Shown here in pieces: positions 34,898 through 45,111 of a stretch of 64,000 bases of DNA (position 1 is the stretch's first letter; the number at the start of each line of letters is the position of its first letter). The stretch comes from Acidobacteriota bacterium. Lineage in GTDB: Bacteria; Acidobacteriota; Terriglobia; Terriglobales; Acidobacteriaceae. Where the stretch lies: assembly GCA_018268895.1 (NCBI GenBank), contig JAFDVP010000009.1:233757-297756 (forward strand), read 5' to 3'. The notes under the pieces are model-generated. The model made no database searches. It worked only from the letters and a program-made list of their open reading frames with translations, and was not told where the DNA came from. The translations under genes were made by a program, and so were the position numbers.

Positions 34898-36676
34898 CTA
34901 TTCATCCTCCGCAGTTTCGATCAGTGGGTTAGGGCGACGGACCATCTCATGCAGCGCTGCGCCGGGGGCGATCATTGGGTAGACACCGTCCTCTTTCTCT
35001 ACTGAGAAGTTGATGAGGAAGGCGGTTGGAGCTGTGCGTGCTTTTGTGACTGTGGGGGTTACATCCTTGCGCTGGGTGATGTGCGCGCCGGGGATGCCGT
35101 GGGCTTCGGCTAGTTTGACGAAGTCGGGCGAGAGGATGGGCGAGCAGGCGTAGTTCTTGTCGTAGAAGGCCTCCTGCCACTGCCGGACCATGCCGAGGAA
35201 GCCGTTGTTGATGACGGCAACGTTGATGTGCAGGCCCTCCTGCTGGATGGTGGAGAGCTCGGCGGCGGTCATCTGGAAGCCTCCGTCGCCGGCGATGCAC
35301 CAGACGTCGCAGTCGGGGCAGGCCATCTTGGCTCCGATGGCGGCGGGTAGAGCGTAGCCCATGGTGCCGAGGCCGCCTGAGGTGACGAGCGTGCGCGGGT
35401 CTTCGTGCTTGTAGTACTGCGCCTCCCACATCTGGTGCTGGCCCACGTCGGTGGCGATGATGGTCTTATCGAGACGGCCTGCGGCCTTGGCCTCCTGCCA
35501 GATGTCGTTGATGACGTGCGCGGCGTAGAGGTGGCCGTTGTCGGGAAGGTTGATGATGTCGCGCACGGCGGCGTCGCCCTTCATGGCGCGGATCTCGCGC
35601 AGCCAGTCGGCGGTGGTGTGGCGGTCGCTGGCCTTCTCGTAGCTGGGGTCGGCGATCAGCGGCTCCATCGTGTTCAGCACCTCCTTGAGGTCGCCGATGA
35701 GCGCGACGTCGACCTTGACGTTCTTGTTGATCTCCGAGGGGTCGATCTCGATGTGGATCTTCTTCGCGTTGGGCGCGTAGCTGGAGAGGTTGCCGGTGAC
35801 GCGGTCGTCGAAGCGCATGCCGAAGGCGAGCAACAGGTCGGCCTGCTGAATGGCGTTGTTGACCCACGATTCGCCGTGCATACCCATCATGCCGAGGGCG
35901 AGCGGGTGCGAGGCGGGGAAGGCCCCGAGGCCGAGCAGCGTGGTGGCGACGGGGACGTGGTAGCGCTCGGCGAAGTTCAATACCTCGCGCTCAGCTCCAG
36001 ACAGCGTGATGCCGTGGCCGGCGAGGATCACCGGCTTCTTCGAGGCACGCATCAGCTCGATGGCGCGGTGCATCTCGGCGGACTCGGCGCGCAGCATGGG
36101 GTGCGGGCGCGCGGGCGCGGGCGCGGCCTCGTCGAAGTTGAAGATGGCGGTGCCCTGCTGGGCGTCCTTGGTGATGTCGACGAGCACGGGGCCGGGGCGG
36201 CCGGACTGCGCGATCTGAAAGGCCTCGCGGATCATCGGAGCAATGTGCTCGGGGCGCGTGGCGACGAAGTTGTGCTTGGTGATCGGCAGCGTGATGCCGG
36301 TGATGTCGATCTCCTGGAAGGCGTCGGAGCCGAGGACCTTGGATGAGACCTGGCCGGTGATGCAGACGATCGGGATGGAGTCGAGCATGGCGGTGGCGAT
36401 TCCGGTGACGAGGTTGGTCGCGCCGGGGCCCGAGGTGGCGATGGCGACGCCGACCCTGCCGGAGGCGCGTGCGTAGCCATCAGCCATGTGGGCTGCGCCC
36501 TGTTCGTGCCGCGTGAGCACGTGGTGGATGGGGAACTTGCGCAGAGCGTCGTAGGCGGGGAGGATCGCTCCGCCGGGGTAGCCGAAGACCGTGGTGACAC
36601 CTTCGCCTACGAGCGTGGCCCAGAGAATCTCGGCTCCGGTTAGGGTGGGGTGCTGATTTGTCTTAGGCGTTGTCAT
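34898..36676 (-). CDS. ilvB: Acetolactate synthase large (catalytic) subunit
   Basis: A 592-residue thiamine-diphosphate enzyme forming acetolactate from pyruvate. It has the N-terminal domain [32 protein letters not shown] with the catalytic Glu in [21 protein letters not shown] sequence (here [19 protein letters not shown]). The FAD-binding middle domain follows, then the ThDP motif [30 protein letters not shown]. Length and motifs are complete. It lies between ilvD and ilvN in the array. Confidence 0.96.
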   Translation of the reverse strand: MTTPKTNQHPTLTGAEILWATLVGEGVTTVFGYPGGAILPAYDALRKFPIHHVLTRHEQGAAHMADGYARASGRVGVAIATSGPGATNLVTGIATAMLDSIPIVCITGQVSSKVLGSDAFQEIDITGITLPITKHNFVATRPEHIAPMIREAFQIAQSGRPGPVLVDITKDAQQGTAIFNFDEAAPAPARPHPMLRAESAEMHRAIELMRASKKPVILAGHGITLSGAEREVLNFAERYHVPVATTLLGLGAFPASHPLALGMMGMHGESWVNNAIQQADLLLAFGMRFDDRVTGNLSSYAPNAKKIHIEIDPSEINKNVKVDVALIGDLKEVLNTMEPLIADPSYEKASDRHTTADWLREIRAMKGDAAVRDIINLPDNGHLYAAHVINDIWQEAKAAGRLDKTIIATDVGQHQMWEAQYYKHEDPRTLVTSGGLGTMGYALPAAIGAKMACPDCDVWCIAGDGGFQMTAAELSTIQQEGLHINVAVINNGFLGMVRQWQEAFYDKNYACSPILSPDFVKLAEAHGIPGAHITQRKDVTPTVTKARTAPTAFLINFSVEKEDGVYPMIAPGAALHEMVRRPNPLIETAEDE

Positions 36677-36720
36677 GATTTCTCCAATGTAGTGGGTAAT
36701 CAGTTGAATTTAGGCTGCCA

Positions 36721-37122
36721 CTATCTAAGCGTCTTAACACGAAATGTAAACTTGCTTGGTCTTCCAATATTTAGTGTCGAATGCTTGACTTCTATTTGCC
36801 CAACATAATCAAAATCAGAATGATGCTTGTCTCTGTGAAACAAATGAATTTCTTCTCCAGAAGTTGATGCCTTCAGCATTCGTTCTTCAGCGAAATGATC
36901 AGTCGGGCCTTCCCATTCGAGGTGGCCGTTATGCAACTTATCCTTGTACTGTTCAGCCGAATCTTGCTTGTTCTCGGTAACAAAGAGAACAATTTTGTTG
37001 TCCTTGCGCGGCGTTACAACTCCTCTTGCTAGCGCGTGAAAGGATGAATATCCCCATAGTTGAGCGAGGGTTTGCCTTGAGTACGACTCGCCTGATCTGA
37101 TCTGCGCGAAATCAAGAGACAT
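36721..37122 (-). CDS. Uncharacterised protein resembling DUF3427 domains
   Basis: This 133-residue soluble protein contains an N-terminal block 'SYSRQTLAQLWGYSSFHALARGVVTPRKD' and then HLEWEGPTDHFAEERMLKAS...EIHLFHRDK...FDYVGQIEV. That pattern resembles DUF3427, usually the C-terminal module of DEAD-box helicases, here standing alone. No helicase or methylase is adjacent. Base composition is AT-richer than ilvB and ilvD. A GAGG that belongs to the preceding palindrome (37135-37200) sits 9 nt before the ATG. Function unknown; family link is tentative. Confidence 0.6.
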   Translation of the reverse strand: MSLDFAQIRSGESYSRQTLAQLWGYSSFHALARGVVTPRKDNKIVLFVTENKQDSAEQYKDKLHNGHLEWEGPTDHFAEERMLKASTSGEEIHLFHRDKHHSDFDYVGQIEVKHSTLNIGRPSKFTFRVKTLR

Positions 37123-37134
37123 TGATGAAACCTC

Positions 37135-37200
37135 AGGGGCTAAAGCCCCATTACTTCTGGTTGATGTTGCGGCACGGCTGAAGCCGTGCCCTTAAGCAAA
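37135..37200. repeat. Two-hairpin palindrome (family 2) between ilvD and the DUF3427-like gene
   Basis: GGCACGGCTGAAGCCGTGCC at 37171-37190 and AGGGGCTAAAGCCCC at 37135-37149, joined by 21 bases. On the transcript, the second hairpin ends in CCCCTGAGG, which serves as the ribosome-binding sequence for the gene starting at 37122. It is nearly the same as 39599-39661. Confidence 0.75.
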
Positions 37201-37204
37201 ACGA

Positions 37205-38905
37205 CTACGTCGTCACAGCTCCTTCGCTGGCACTGCTTACGGTGTTCGCGTACTTGGCGAAGACACCGCGCTTGAAGCGGGGTTCGGGCTGCTTTACTTC
37301 TTTCAGACGGCGTGCGATCTCTTCCGCCGGAACTTCAAGCCGCAGCTCGCGGTTCTTGATGTCGAAGGTGATGGTGTCGCCTTCGCGGACGGCTGCGATG
37401 GGGCCTCCCATGAAGGCTTCGGGGGCTACGTGGCCGACCATCAGGCCGCGGGTGGCTCCGGAGAAGCGGCCGTCGGTGAGGAGCGCGACGGTCTCCGAGA
37501 GTTCGGGGATGCCTTTGATGGCGGCGGTGACGGCGAGCATCTCGCGCATTCCGGGGCCTCCGCGCGGGCCTTCGTAGCGGATGACGCAGACGTCGTTGGG
37601 CTTGATCTTTCCGGCCTCGACGGCGGCGTGGCAGTCGTCCTCGGACTCGAAGACTCGAGCGATGCCCTGATGAAAGAGGCGCTCGTGGCCGGCGACCTTG
37701 ACGACCGAGCCCTCGGGCGAGAGGTTGCCTTTGAGGATGACGAGTCCGCCGGTGGCCTTGAGCGGCTTGTCGACGGGATAGATGACGGGCTGGCCGGGCG
37801 TTTCTACAGCTTTCTTTGCTTCGTCGGCCAGCGAAAGGCCGGTGACGGTGATCTGGGTGCCGTCGATCAGGCCGGCGTCGAGCAGGCGCTTGGCGAGAAG
37901 GCGCGATCCGCCTGCGTCCTGGTAGTCCTTGGCGGCGTACTTGCCGCCGGGGGAGAGGTCGCAGATGTGCGGCGTGCGGTCGCTGATGGCGTTGAAGTCG
38001 TCGATGGTGAAAGGGATGTCGAACTCGCGCGCGATGGCGAGCAGGTGCAGCACCGCGTTCGTTGAGCCGCCGGAGGCGCAGGCCGCGGCGTAGGCGTCCT
38101 CGATGGTCTTGCGCGTGACGATCTTGCGCGGTGTGAGGCCGGTGCGGGCGAGCTCCATGACGAGGCGCCCGGCTTCGCGCGAGGCCTTCGCCTTTTCGGG
38201 CGACATGGCGGGGACGCCGGTGATCTCGATGGGGGAGATGCCGAGGAACTCGCCGGCCATCGCCATGGTGTTGGCGGTGAACTGGCCGCCGCAGGCTCCG
38301 GGGCCGGGACAGGCTGAGGCTTCGAGAGCTTCGAGCTGGTCGTCGTTGATCTTTCCAGCCGCGTGCGCGCCCATGCCTTCGAAGACCTGGAGGATGGTGA
38401 TCTCCTTGGTCGAGCCATCGGCCTGCGGCAGCTTGCCGGGAGCGATGGAGCCGCCGTAGAGCATGAGGCCGGGGATGTTGAGGCGGCCGAGCGCCATGAT
38501 GGCGGCGGGCATGTTCTTGTCGCATCCGGCGATGCAGACGAGGCCGTCGAAGCTATTGCCGCGAGCGACGAGTTCGATCGAGTCGGCGATGACCTCGCGC
38601 GAGATCAAGCTGGCCTTCATGCCGTCGGTGCCCATCGTGATGCCGTCGGAGATGGTGACGGTGTTGAACTCCATCGGCGTGCCGCCGGCCTCGCGGATGC
38701 CCTGTTTGACGGCCTCGGCGACCTGTCGCAGGTGGAAGTTGCAGGGGCCGATCTCGGTCCAGGTGTTGGCGATGCCGATGATGGGCTTGTGCAGGTCTTC
38801 CTTGCTGAAACCGACGCTGCGCAGGTACGAGCGGGCCGCCGCGCGGTTGGGGCCTTCGGTGAGGGCGACGGAGTTCTTCTTTGCCGGATCGAGTTCGTTG
38901 GTCAC
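37205..38905 (-). CDS. ilvD: Dihydroxy-acid dehydratase
   Basis: A 566-residue Fe-S enzyme giving 2-keto acids in valine/isoleucine synthesis. Family blocks: GIANTWTEIGPCNFHLR, CIAGCDKNMPAAIMALGRLNIPG (Cys ligand), CPGPGACGGQFTANTM (Cys ligand), GGSTNAVLHL, CVIRYEGPRGGPGMREML and TDGRFSGATRGLMVGHVAPEA. It begins with GTG; its first 14 codons recur, slightly diverged, at 39545-39586. Length is complete. Confidence 0.96.
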   Translation of the reverse strand: MTNELDPAKKNSVALTEGPNRAAARSYLRSVGFSKEDLHKPIIGIANTWTEIGPCNFHLRQVAEAVKQGIREAGGTPMEFNTVTISDGITMGTDGMKASLISREVIADSIELVARGNSFDGLVCIAGCDKNMPAAIMALGRLNIPGLMLYGGSIAPGKLPQADGSTKEITILQVFEGMGAHAAGKINDDQLEALEASACPGPGACGGQFTANTMAMAGEFLGISPIEITGVPAMSPEKAKASREAGRLVMELARTGLTPRKIVTRKTIEDAYAAACASGGSTNAVLHLLAIAREFDIPFTIDDFNAISDRTPHICDLSPGGKYAAKDYQDAGGSRLLAKRLLDAGLIDGTQITVTGLSLADEAKKAVETPGQPVIYPVDKPLKATGGLVILKGNLSPEGSVVKVAGHERLFHQGIARVFESEDDCHAAVEAGKIKPNDVCVIRYEGPRGGPGMREMLAVTAAIKGIPELSETVALLTDGRFSGATRGLMVGHVAPEAFMGGPIAAVREGDTITFDIKNRELRLEVPAEEIARRLKEVKQPEPRFKRGVFAKYANTVSSASEGAVTT

Positions 38906-38962
38906 TTGCCTACCTCTATTTCAGGATGCTCAGTTTGTTTTCAATGGATTCACTGCGTATGC

Positions 38963-39526
38963 TTATTTTTCTTTCTGCGAGAACCGCGTTTTCTGCGGTG
39001 GCTCCTGTTCTTGGGGAATTGTGACGACAGCCGGGTTGCGCGAGGCTAATTCCTTCAAGTCTCCGGCGAGTTTCGTCGCGGCCTCAGTAACGTTTTTCTT
39101 GAAATTTTTCTCTCGAATGGTAGGACCCACATTCTCTGAAATGGTCCAAAGCAGAGCTTGTGTCTTCGGATCGCGAATTACGAGTTGGAAGAATGCTATC
39201 CCCCAGGAATCTCCCCCTGATGCAGGGCCAACGATTCCGTTCATCGAAAATTCGCATAAAAGATCGGCGTCTGCGGGGGTAGTCACGATCTGAAAGCGGT
39301 TCGAAGATACAAGCGCTTGATAAAGAGCGTTATAAGACTGGTCAGGATAGCCCTTGAGAAAGGGCACCGCATTAGAGCCTGCATTTGCAAGAAAGATGGT
39401 CTTGGCCTTGCTAAGTTGAGCCGGGAGAGGGGCGGCAGTCTGGGCTGGTACCAGCGATGCGAAGCCGAGCAAACTAATAGCCGTAAGAGCGATACGCAGA
39501 TTTCGCATCAAAGACCGTGTAGTCAC
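38963..39526 (-). CDS. Hypothetical secreted protein between ilvD and leuD
   Basis: A 187-residue protein from GTG 39526 (AGAAGG about 10 nt upstream), with a signal peptide (MRNLRIALTAISLLGFASLVPAQ). Later segments include KAKTIFLANAGSNAV, NRFQIVTTPADADLLCEFSMNG and QLVIRDPKTQALLWTISENV. This looks like a small periplasmic or lipoprotein-like fold, but no family is recognised. The frame opens further upstream, to a GTG at 39586, where the sequence is a diverged copy of the ilvD N-terminus; whether that part is translated with it is unclear. Confidence 0.6.
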   Translation of the reverse strand: MTTRSLMRNLRIALTAISLLGFASLVPAQTAAPLPAQLSKAKTIFLANAGSNAVPFLKGYPDQSYNALYQALVSSNRFQIVTTPADADLLCEFSMNGIVGPASGGDSWGIAFFQLVIRDPKTQALLWTISENVGPTIREKNFKKNVTEAATKLAGDLKELASRNPAVVTIPQEQEPPQKTRFSQKEK

Positions 39527-39544
39527 GAGGGGTGTACCTTCTCT

Positions 39545-39586
39545 GGCGATGGAGTTCTTCTTCGCTGGATCGAGTTGGTTGCTCAC
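39545..39586 (-). other. Diverged duplicate of the ilvD 5' coding end
   Basis: From GTG 39586 this reads MSNQLDPAKKNSIA, against MTNELDPAKKNSVA at the start of ilvD (38905). Fourteen codons align, with five single-base differences, two of them silent. It lies upstream of the hypothetical secreted-protein gene and in frame with it. Confidence 0.75.
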
Positions 39587-39598
39587 TTCGAAATTCCC

Positions 39599-39661
39599 TC
39601 AGGGGCTGAAGCCCCTTGTAAGAGTTAGCTTCTACGGCATGGCTGAAGCCGTGCCCTTAAC
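39599..39661. repeat. Two-hairpin palindrome (family 2) after leuD
   Basis: AGGGGCTGAAGCCCCT at 39601-39616 and GGCATGGCTGAAGCCGTGCC at 39636-39655 (one mismatch). On the transcript it ends in CCCCTGAGGG, 9 nt before the GTG at 39586. A separate short piece resembling GATTCCTCCG...CGGAATGACA follows at 39675-39698. Confidence 0.75.
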
Positions 39662-39703
39662 AAAAACAAAAGCAGATTCCTCCGCCCTGCCGCGGAATGA
39701 CAA

Positions 39704-40339
39704 CTAAGAGGCGACAGCTTTCGGTGCGGACCAGAAGTCCATATCGTGCGTCTTCTCGAAGCCGTCGAGTTCTTTTTCATGCCGCAGCGTCAGGCCGATG
39801 TCGTCGAGTCCATTCAGCAGGCAGTATTTTCGGAAAGGGTCGATCTCGAAATGGGCGTTGAAACCCTGTTCGTCGGTGACGGTCTGCTTTTCGAGGTTGA
39901 TGGTGATCTTGTGGTCGGGGTTTGCGGTCGTGCGCTCGAGCAGTGTTTTCACCTCGTCTTCGGTGAGACGGCAGAGGATGATGCCGTTCTTGCCTGCGTT
40001 CGAGAAGAAGATGTCGGCGAAGGTGGGCGCGATGACGGCGCGGAAGCCGTACTGCAGGATCGCCCAGGCGGCGTGCTCGCGCGAGCTGCCGCAGCCGAAG
40101 TTGCGTTCGGCGATCAGGATCTCGGCGCCCTTGTACTCGGGCTTGTTGAGCACGAAGTCCTTGCGCTCCTCGACGTGGTCGGGCGTGTCGAGGTCGTAGC
40201 GCCAATCAAAGAAGAGGAACTCGCCGTAGCCGGTGCGCTCGATGCGCTTGAGGAACTGCTTCGGGATGATCTGGTCCGTGTCGATGTTGGGCAGCGGCAG
40301 CGGGACGGCGGTCGAGGTGAGGATGTTGATCGGTTCCAT
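39704..40339 (-). CDS. leuD: 3-isopropylmalate dehydratase small subunit
   Basis: A 211-residue aconitase-like swivel domain: LPLPNIDTDQIIPKQFLKRI at the start, and the family signature NFGCGSSREHAAWAILQYGFRAVIAPTFADIFFSNAGKNGI. It pairs with leuC; its start codon directly abuts the leuC stop, so translation is probably coupled. It isomerises 2- to 3-isopropylmalate in the cytoplasm. Confidence 0.96.
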   Translation of the reverse strand: MEPINILTSTAVPLPLPNIDTDQIIPKQFLKRIERTGYGEFLFFDWRYDLDTPDHVEERKDFVLNKPEYKGAEILIAERNFGCGSSREHAAWAILQYGFRAVIAPTFADIFFSNAGKNGIILCRLTEDEVKTLLERTTANPDHKITINLEKQTVTDEQGFNAHFEIDPFRKYCLLNGLDDIGLTLRHEKELDGFEKTHDMDFWSAPKAVAS

Positions 40340-41776
40340 TTAGCGCTTGGCTCCTTCCGTCTGCTTCCATTTACGAATGTCGGTGAAGTGTCCGGTGATC
40401 GCTGCGGCTGCGGCCATCTCGGGCGAGACGAGGTGAGTGCGTCCCCCGCGTCCCTGGCGGCCTTCGAAGTTGCGGTTCGAGGTGGAGGCGCAGCGTTCGC
40501 CGGGTTGCAGGATGTCGGGGTTCATGCCGAGGCACATCGAGCAGCCGGGCTCACGCCACTCGAAGCCTGCGCTCTTGAAGATCGTGTCAAGCCCCTCTTC
40601 TTCGGCCTGGTGCTTGACCGCCTGAGATCCCGGCACGACCATCGCGCGAATCTTGGTGGCGATGTGGTGGCCTTTGACGACTGCCGCGGCGGCGCGGAGA
40701 TCTTCGATGCGGCCGTTGGTGCAGGAGCCGAGGAAGACGGTGTCGATCCTGATCTCCTCCATCGGTGTGCCGGGTTTCAGGTCCATGTACTCATAGGCGC
40801 GGGCGAAGCTCTTGCGGTCTGCCTCGGACTTTGCGTCGTCGAGCGACGGAACCTTGCCGTCGATCGTCGCATGCATGCCCGGCGATGTTCCCCAGGTGAC
40901 GGCGGGAGCCAAGGTAGCGGCATCAATGTGCAGCTCGCGGTCGAAGACAGCGCCTTCGTCGGTGGGCAGAGTCTTCCAGTGCGCAACAGCCTCGTCCCAC
41001 GCTGCGCCTGTGGGCGAGAAGCGGCGGCCCTTGAGGTAGGCGTAGGTGGTCTCGTCGGGAGCGATCATGCCTGCGCGCGCACCCGCCTCGATGCTCATGT
41101 TGCAGATGGTCATGCGGCCTTCCATCGAGAGCGCGCGGATGGCTGAGCCAGCGTATTCGACCGCATAGCCGGTGGCCCCATCGGTGCCGATGCGGCCGAT
41201 GATGTCGAGGATGATGTCCTTGGCGGTGACGCCGAAGGGAAGCTCACCGTCGACGGTGATGCGGAATGTTTTCGGTTTGGCTTGCGGCAGCGTCTGCGTG
41301 GCCATCACGTGCTCGACCTCGCTGGTGCCGATGCCGAAAGCCAGCGCGCCGAATGCTCCGTGCGTGGAGGTGTGCGAGTCGCCACAGACGATGGTCATGC
41401 CGGGCTTAGTTGCGCCAAGCTCGGGCCCGATCATGTGCACGATGCCCTGCGAGGCGTCCTGCACGTCGAAGAACTCGACGCCGAAGTCGGCGCAGTTCTT
41501 GCGCAGCGTGTTGACCTGCGTCGCGGAGATCTGGTCGACGATGTGGAGGCGGTCGTAGGCACTCGTCGTCGGAACGTTGTGGTCGACTGTGGCGATGTGC
41601 CGATCGGGGCGGCGCAGCTTGCGTCCCGCCATGCGCAGACCTTCGAAGGCCTGCGGCGACGTGACCTCGTGGATGAGGTGCAGGTCGATGTAGAGGATGG
41701 TCGGCTCACCCTGGGGTTCGACGACAACATGCTGCTCCCAGACTTTTTCAAATAGCGTCTTCGGTGTTTTGCTCAT
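40340..41776 (-). CDS. leuC: 3-isopropylmalate dehydratase large subunit
   Basis: A 478-residue aconitase-family protein. 4Fe-4S ligands are in [15 protein letters not shown] and [11 protein letters not shown]. Other family blocks are [27 protein letters not shown] and DHNVPTT near the N-terminus. Its start overlaps the stop of the upstream hypothetical gene by 4 bases (ATGA), showing tight operon packing. Confidence 0.96.
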   Translation of the reverse strand: MSKTPKTLFEKVWEQHVVVEPQGEPTILYIDLHLIHEVTSPQAFEGLRMAGRKLRRPDRHIATVDHNVPTTSAYDRLHIVDQISATQVNTLRKNCADFGVEFFDVQDASQGIVHMIGPELGATKPGMTIVCGDSHTSTHGAFGALAFGIGTSEVEHVMATQTLPQAKPKTFRITVDGELPFGVTAKDIILDIIGRIGTDGATGYAVEYAGSAIRALSMEGRMTICNMSIEAGARAGMIAPDETTYAYLKGRRFSPTGAAWDEAVAHWKTLPTDEGAVFDRELHIDAATLAPAVTWGTSPGMHATIDGKVPSLDDAKSEADRKSFARAYEYMDLKPGTPMEEIRIDTVFLGSCTNGRIEDLRAAAAVVKGHHIATKIRAMVVPGSQAVKHQAEEEGLDTIFKSAGFEWREPGCSMCLGMNPDILQPGERCASTSNRNFEGRQGRGGRTHLVSPEMAAAAAITGHFTDIRKWKQTEGAKR

Positions 41777-42447
41777 GAGTGTGCTTTCTCAGGTGATGCG
41801 CTGGTTCTGCTTGCAGGTGTAGCTCCTAACGATGCAGGCGGAACAACGTGCGGAGTTCCATCGGGATCTATCAGAACGGCCGATTCGATATGTTGCGGTT
41901 GACTGGTGTTCCAGTTTGCGATGCTTTGCACCAGGGACTTCGGGATTCTTGCGACATCAATCGGTGCACTCGAAAAGACCCACAGGTTGAAGTTGGCGTT
42001 GGGGTCTTGGCTCTCTTTTCCCTGCGTTGTCCAATCAGTTGCAGCAAAGACCAGCAGTGGATGTGGACCATACACATCCACCCACAACATGCCCTGATTC
42101 GAACAGAGATGCGGCACGCAGCCGTAGATTGTCAGGTAGCGGTTCTTGTCTGTGACAACCCGGCCGAAGACGACCCCAAAGTATTTTTTAGCGACTTCAG
42201 CCAGAGGCTGCCGCCCTCCATCCCAAAACGTCTGTGGTGCACGAAGCTTCTGCTCCAGCAGAAGAGAGAATCGCGAATCGCCGATCAGATCTGCCTCTCG
42301 TCCATTTGGCGCGGGCTGCGTGTACTGCCACATCCACGACAGGTCTTCGACCTGGGGCTTCTCACGGTGCCACTGCATCTGCGCGTGTACCCCGGATACT
42401 GGAACCATCAGCAGGGAAGCGGCGGCGAGTTGGAGGATGCGGTTCAT
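41773..42447 (-). CDS. Hypothetical secreted protein in the leu operon
   Basis: A 224-residue protein with a signal peptide ([23 protein letters not shown]). The mature part has a Trp-rich start ([19 protein letters not shown]) and strands such as [17 protein letters not shown] with a possible Cys pair, [14 protein letters not shown] and NLWVFSS. The tail is Ser/Ala-rich. No family is recognised. It overlaps leuC by 4 bases and follows a 54-residue membrane-protein ORF, so it is cotranscribed with leucine genes despite being exported. Confidence 0.7.
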   Translation of the reverse strand: MNRILQLAAASLLMVPVSGVHAQMQWHREKPQVEDLSWMWQYTQPAPNGREADLIGDSRFSLLLEQKLRAPQTFWDGGRQPLAEVAKKYFGVVFGRVVTDKNRYLTIYGCVPHLCSNQGMLWVDVYGPHPLLVFAATDWTTQGKESQDPNANFNLWVFSSAPIDVARIPKSLVQSIANWNTSQPQHIESAVLIDPDGTPHVVPPASLGATPASRTSASPEKAHS

Positions 42448-42452
42448 CGTTC

Positions 42453-42617
42453 TTACGAAGTCCTCTTGCTTGTCAGCGGAACCAGGATGTTGACGATGGC
42501 GAAAGCGATGATGCCGGTGATCGCGAGCGAGAGCATCGGAGCGCCGTGCCGCCAGCGGTAGAACAATGCTGCGGCTGTGGCCAGGTTCATCAGAGCCAGT
42601 TTCAACTTCCAGTCCAC
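42453..42617 (-). CDS. Small hypothetical membrane protein (54 residues) between leuB and the secreted protein
   Basis: GTG at 42617 to TAA at 42453 encodes 54 residues with two hydrophobic stretches (LKLALMNLATAAALFY and MLSLAITGIIAFAIVNILVPL) separated by RWRHG. AAGG precedes the GTG closely. It sits 5 bases before the next gene and 19 after leuB, consistent with a real cotranscribed gene. No family is recognised. Confidence 0.5.
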   Translation of the reverse strand: MDWKLKLALMNLATAAALFYRWRHGAPMLSLAITGIIAFAIVNILVPLTSKRTS

Positions 42618-42636
42618 GTGCCTTCGTCCTTTGCTC

Positions 42637-43743
42637 TTACACAGCGTGCATCGCCTGGCGGCGGTCGATGGATTCGGTCAGAGCCTGATGCACACGTTTG
42701 CCCATCTCCTGCGTGGTGACAAGCTGGACGTTCTCGCCGCCGCGTGCGATGTCTGCGGTGCGATAGCCTGCGTCCAAAACCTTGTTCACTGCCTGCTCGA
42801 CCGCGCGAGCATCCTGTTCGAGGCCGGCGGAGTGACGCAGCACCATCGCGGCGGTCAGAATTGCGCCGAGCGGATTCGCTTTACCGGTTCCCGCTATATC
42901 AGGTGCAGAGCCATGCACGGGCTCGTAGAGATTGACCGCGCCGCCGATGGTGGCCGAGGGCAACATGCCGAGCGATCCGGTGATGACGCCCGCCTCGTCG
43001 GAGAGGATGTCGCCGAAGAGGTTCTCGGTGAGCACGACGTCGAAGTTCCGGGGGATGTTCATGATGTGCATCGCCATGGAGTCGACGAGCTGGTGCTCGA
43101 GCGTGACCTCGGGGTAGTCCTTCGCGACCTCGGCGACGGTGACGCGCCAGAGCTGCGAGACCTCAAGCACGTTGGCCTTGTCGACGGAGGTGACCTTCTT
43201 GCGGCGCTTCGAGGCAAGCTCGAAGGCGACGCGGGCGACGCGAACGACCTCGTCGCGGGTGTAGCGCATCGTGTTGATTGCTTCGTTGGTCTCCTTGTTC
43301 CACCAGCGCGGCGAGCCAAAGTAGAGGCCGCCGAGAAGCTCGCGCACGAAGAGGATGTCGACATCCTTCGTGACCTCCGGGCGCAGCGGAGAGCTTGCCG
43401 AGAGGGCGGAGTACGCAACCGATGGGCGAAGATTGGCGAAACCGCCCAGCGCCTGGCGAATCTGCAACAGGCCGGCCTCGGGACGCTTGTCCGGTGTGAG
43501 CGCATTGAATTTGTTGTCGCCCACTGCTCCCAGAAGGACAGCATCGGATTCGAGTGCAACGTCGAGTGTCGCTGTGGGCAGCGGCGAGCCGGAGGCGGTG
43601 ATGGCGACGCCGCCGATCAGGCCCTCGATGAAGGCGAAGTCGTGCCCGCCAAGCTCGGCGACCGCGCGCAGGATATTTGTGGCTTCGCGAGTGACTTCGG
43701 GGCCGATGCCGTCTCCGGCGAGAACTGCAATCTTGAGGCGCAT
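42637..43743 (-). CDS. leuB: 3-isopropylmalate dehydrogenase
   Basis: This 368-residue NAD-dependent enzyme starts MRLKIAVLAGDGIGPEVTREA. It has NLRPSVAYSALSASSPLR for substrate binding and the signature NFDVVLTENLFGDILSDEAGVITGSLGMLPSAT. GAAGG about 9 nt upstream of ATG 43743 favours this over an ATG three codons earlier that overlaps the ribosome site. It follows leuA with a gap of 63 bases. Confidence 0.95.
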   Translation of the reverse strand: MRLKIAVLAGDGIGPEVTREATNILRAVAELGGHDFAFIEGLIGGVAITASGSPLPTATLDVALESDAVLLGAVGDNKFNALTPDKRPEAGLLQIRQALGGFANLRPSVAYSALSASSPLRPEVTKDVDILFVRELLGGLYFGSPRWWNKETNEAINTMRYTRDEVVRVARVAFELASKRRKKVTSVDKANVLEVSQLWRVTVAEVAKDYPEVTLEHQLVDSMAMHIMNIPRNFDVVLTENLFGDILSDEAGVITGSLGMLPSATIGGAVNLYEPVHGSAPDIAGTGKANPLGAILTAAMVLRHSAGLEQDARAVEQAVNKVLDAGYRTADIARGGENVQLVTTQEMGKRVHQALTESIDRRQAMHAV

Positions 43744-43806
43744 GGTGCTCATCCTTCAAAAGAGGTTGGCGGGTCTGTTGCCCGGCTGCCTTGGTTGGCC
43801 TTTCGA

Positions 43807-44997
<1,191 letters not shown>

Positions 44998-45007
44998 TTT
45001 CACGCCT

Positions 45008-45024
45008 TGCGTTATCATAACGCA
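45008..45024. promoter_or_regulatory. Perfect palindrome upstream of leuA, likely LysR operator
   Basis: TGCGTTATCATAACGCA is a complete 8+1+8 dyad fitting the T-N11-A LysR box. It lies between leuA and the divergent LysR-type gene (ATG/GTG distance about 90 bases). Confidence 0.6.
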
Positions 45025-45111
45025 GGCTTATGATGGTTTGAGCGCATATCAAAACTTCTAATCAGTCTATTCGCGCTGCCTGACCTTTCGGCCCTGAAGT
45101 GAGGTGCAAAA

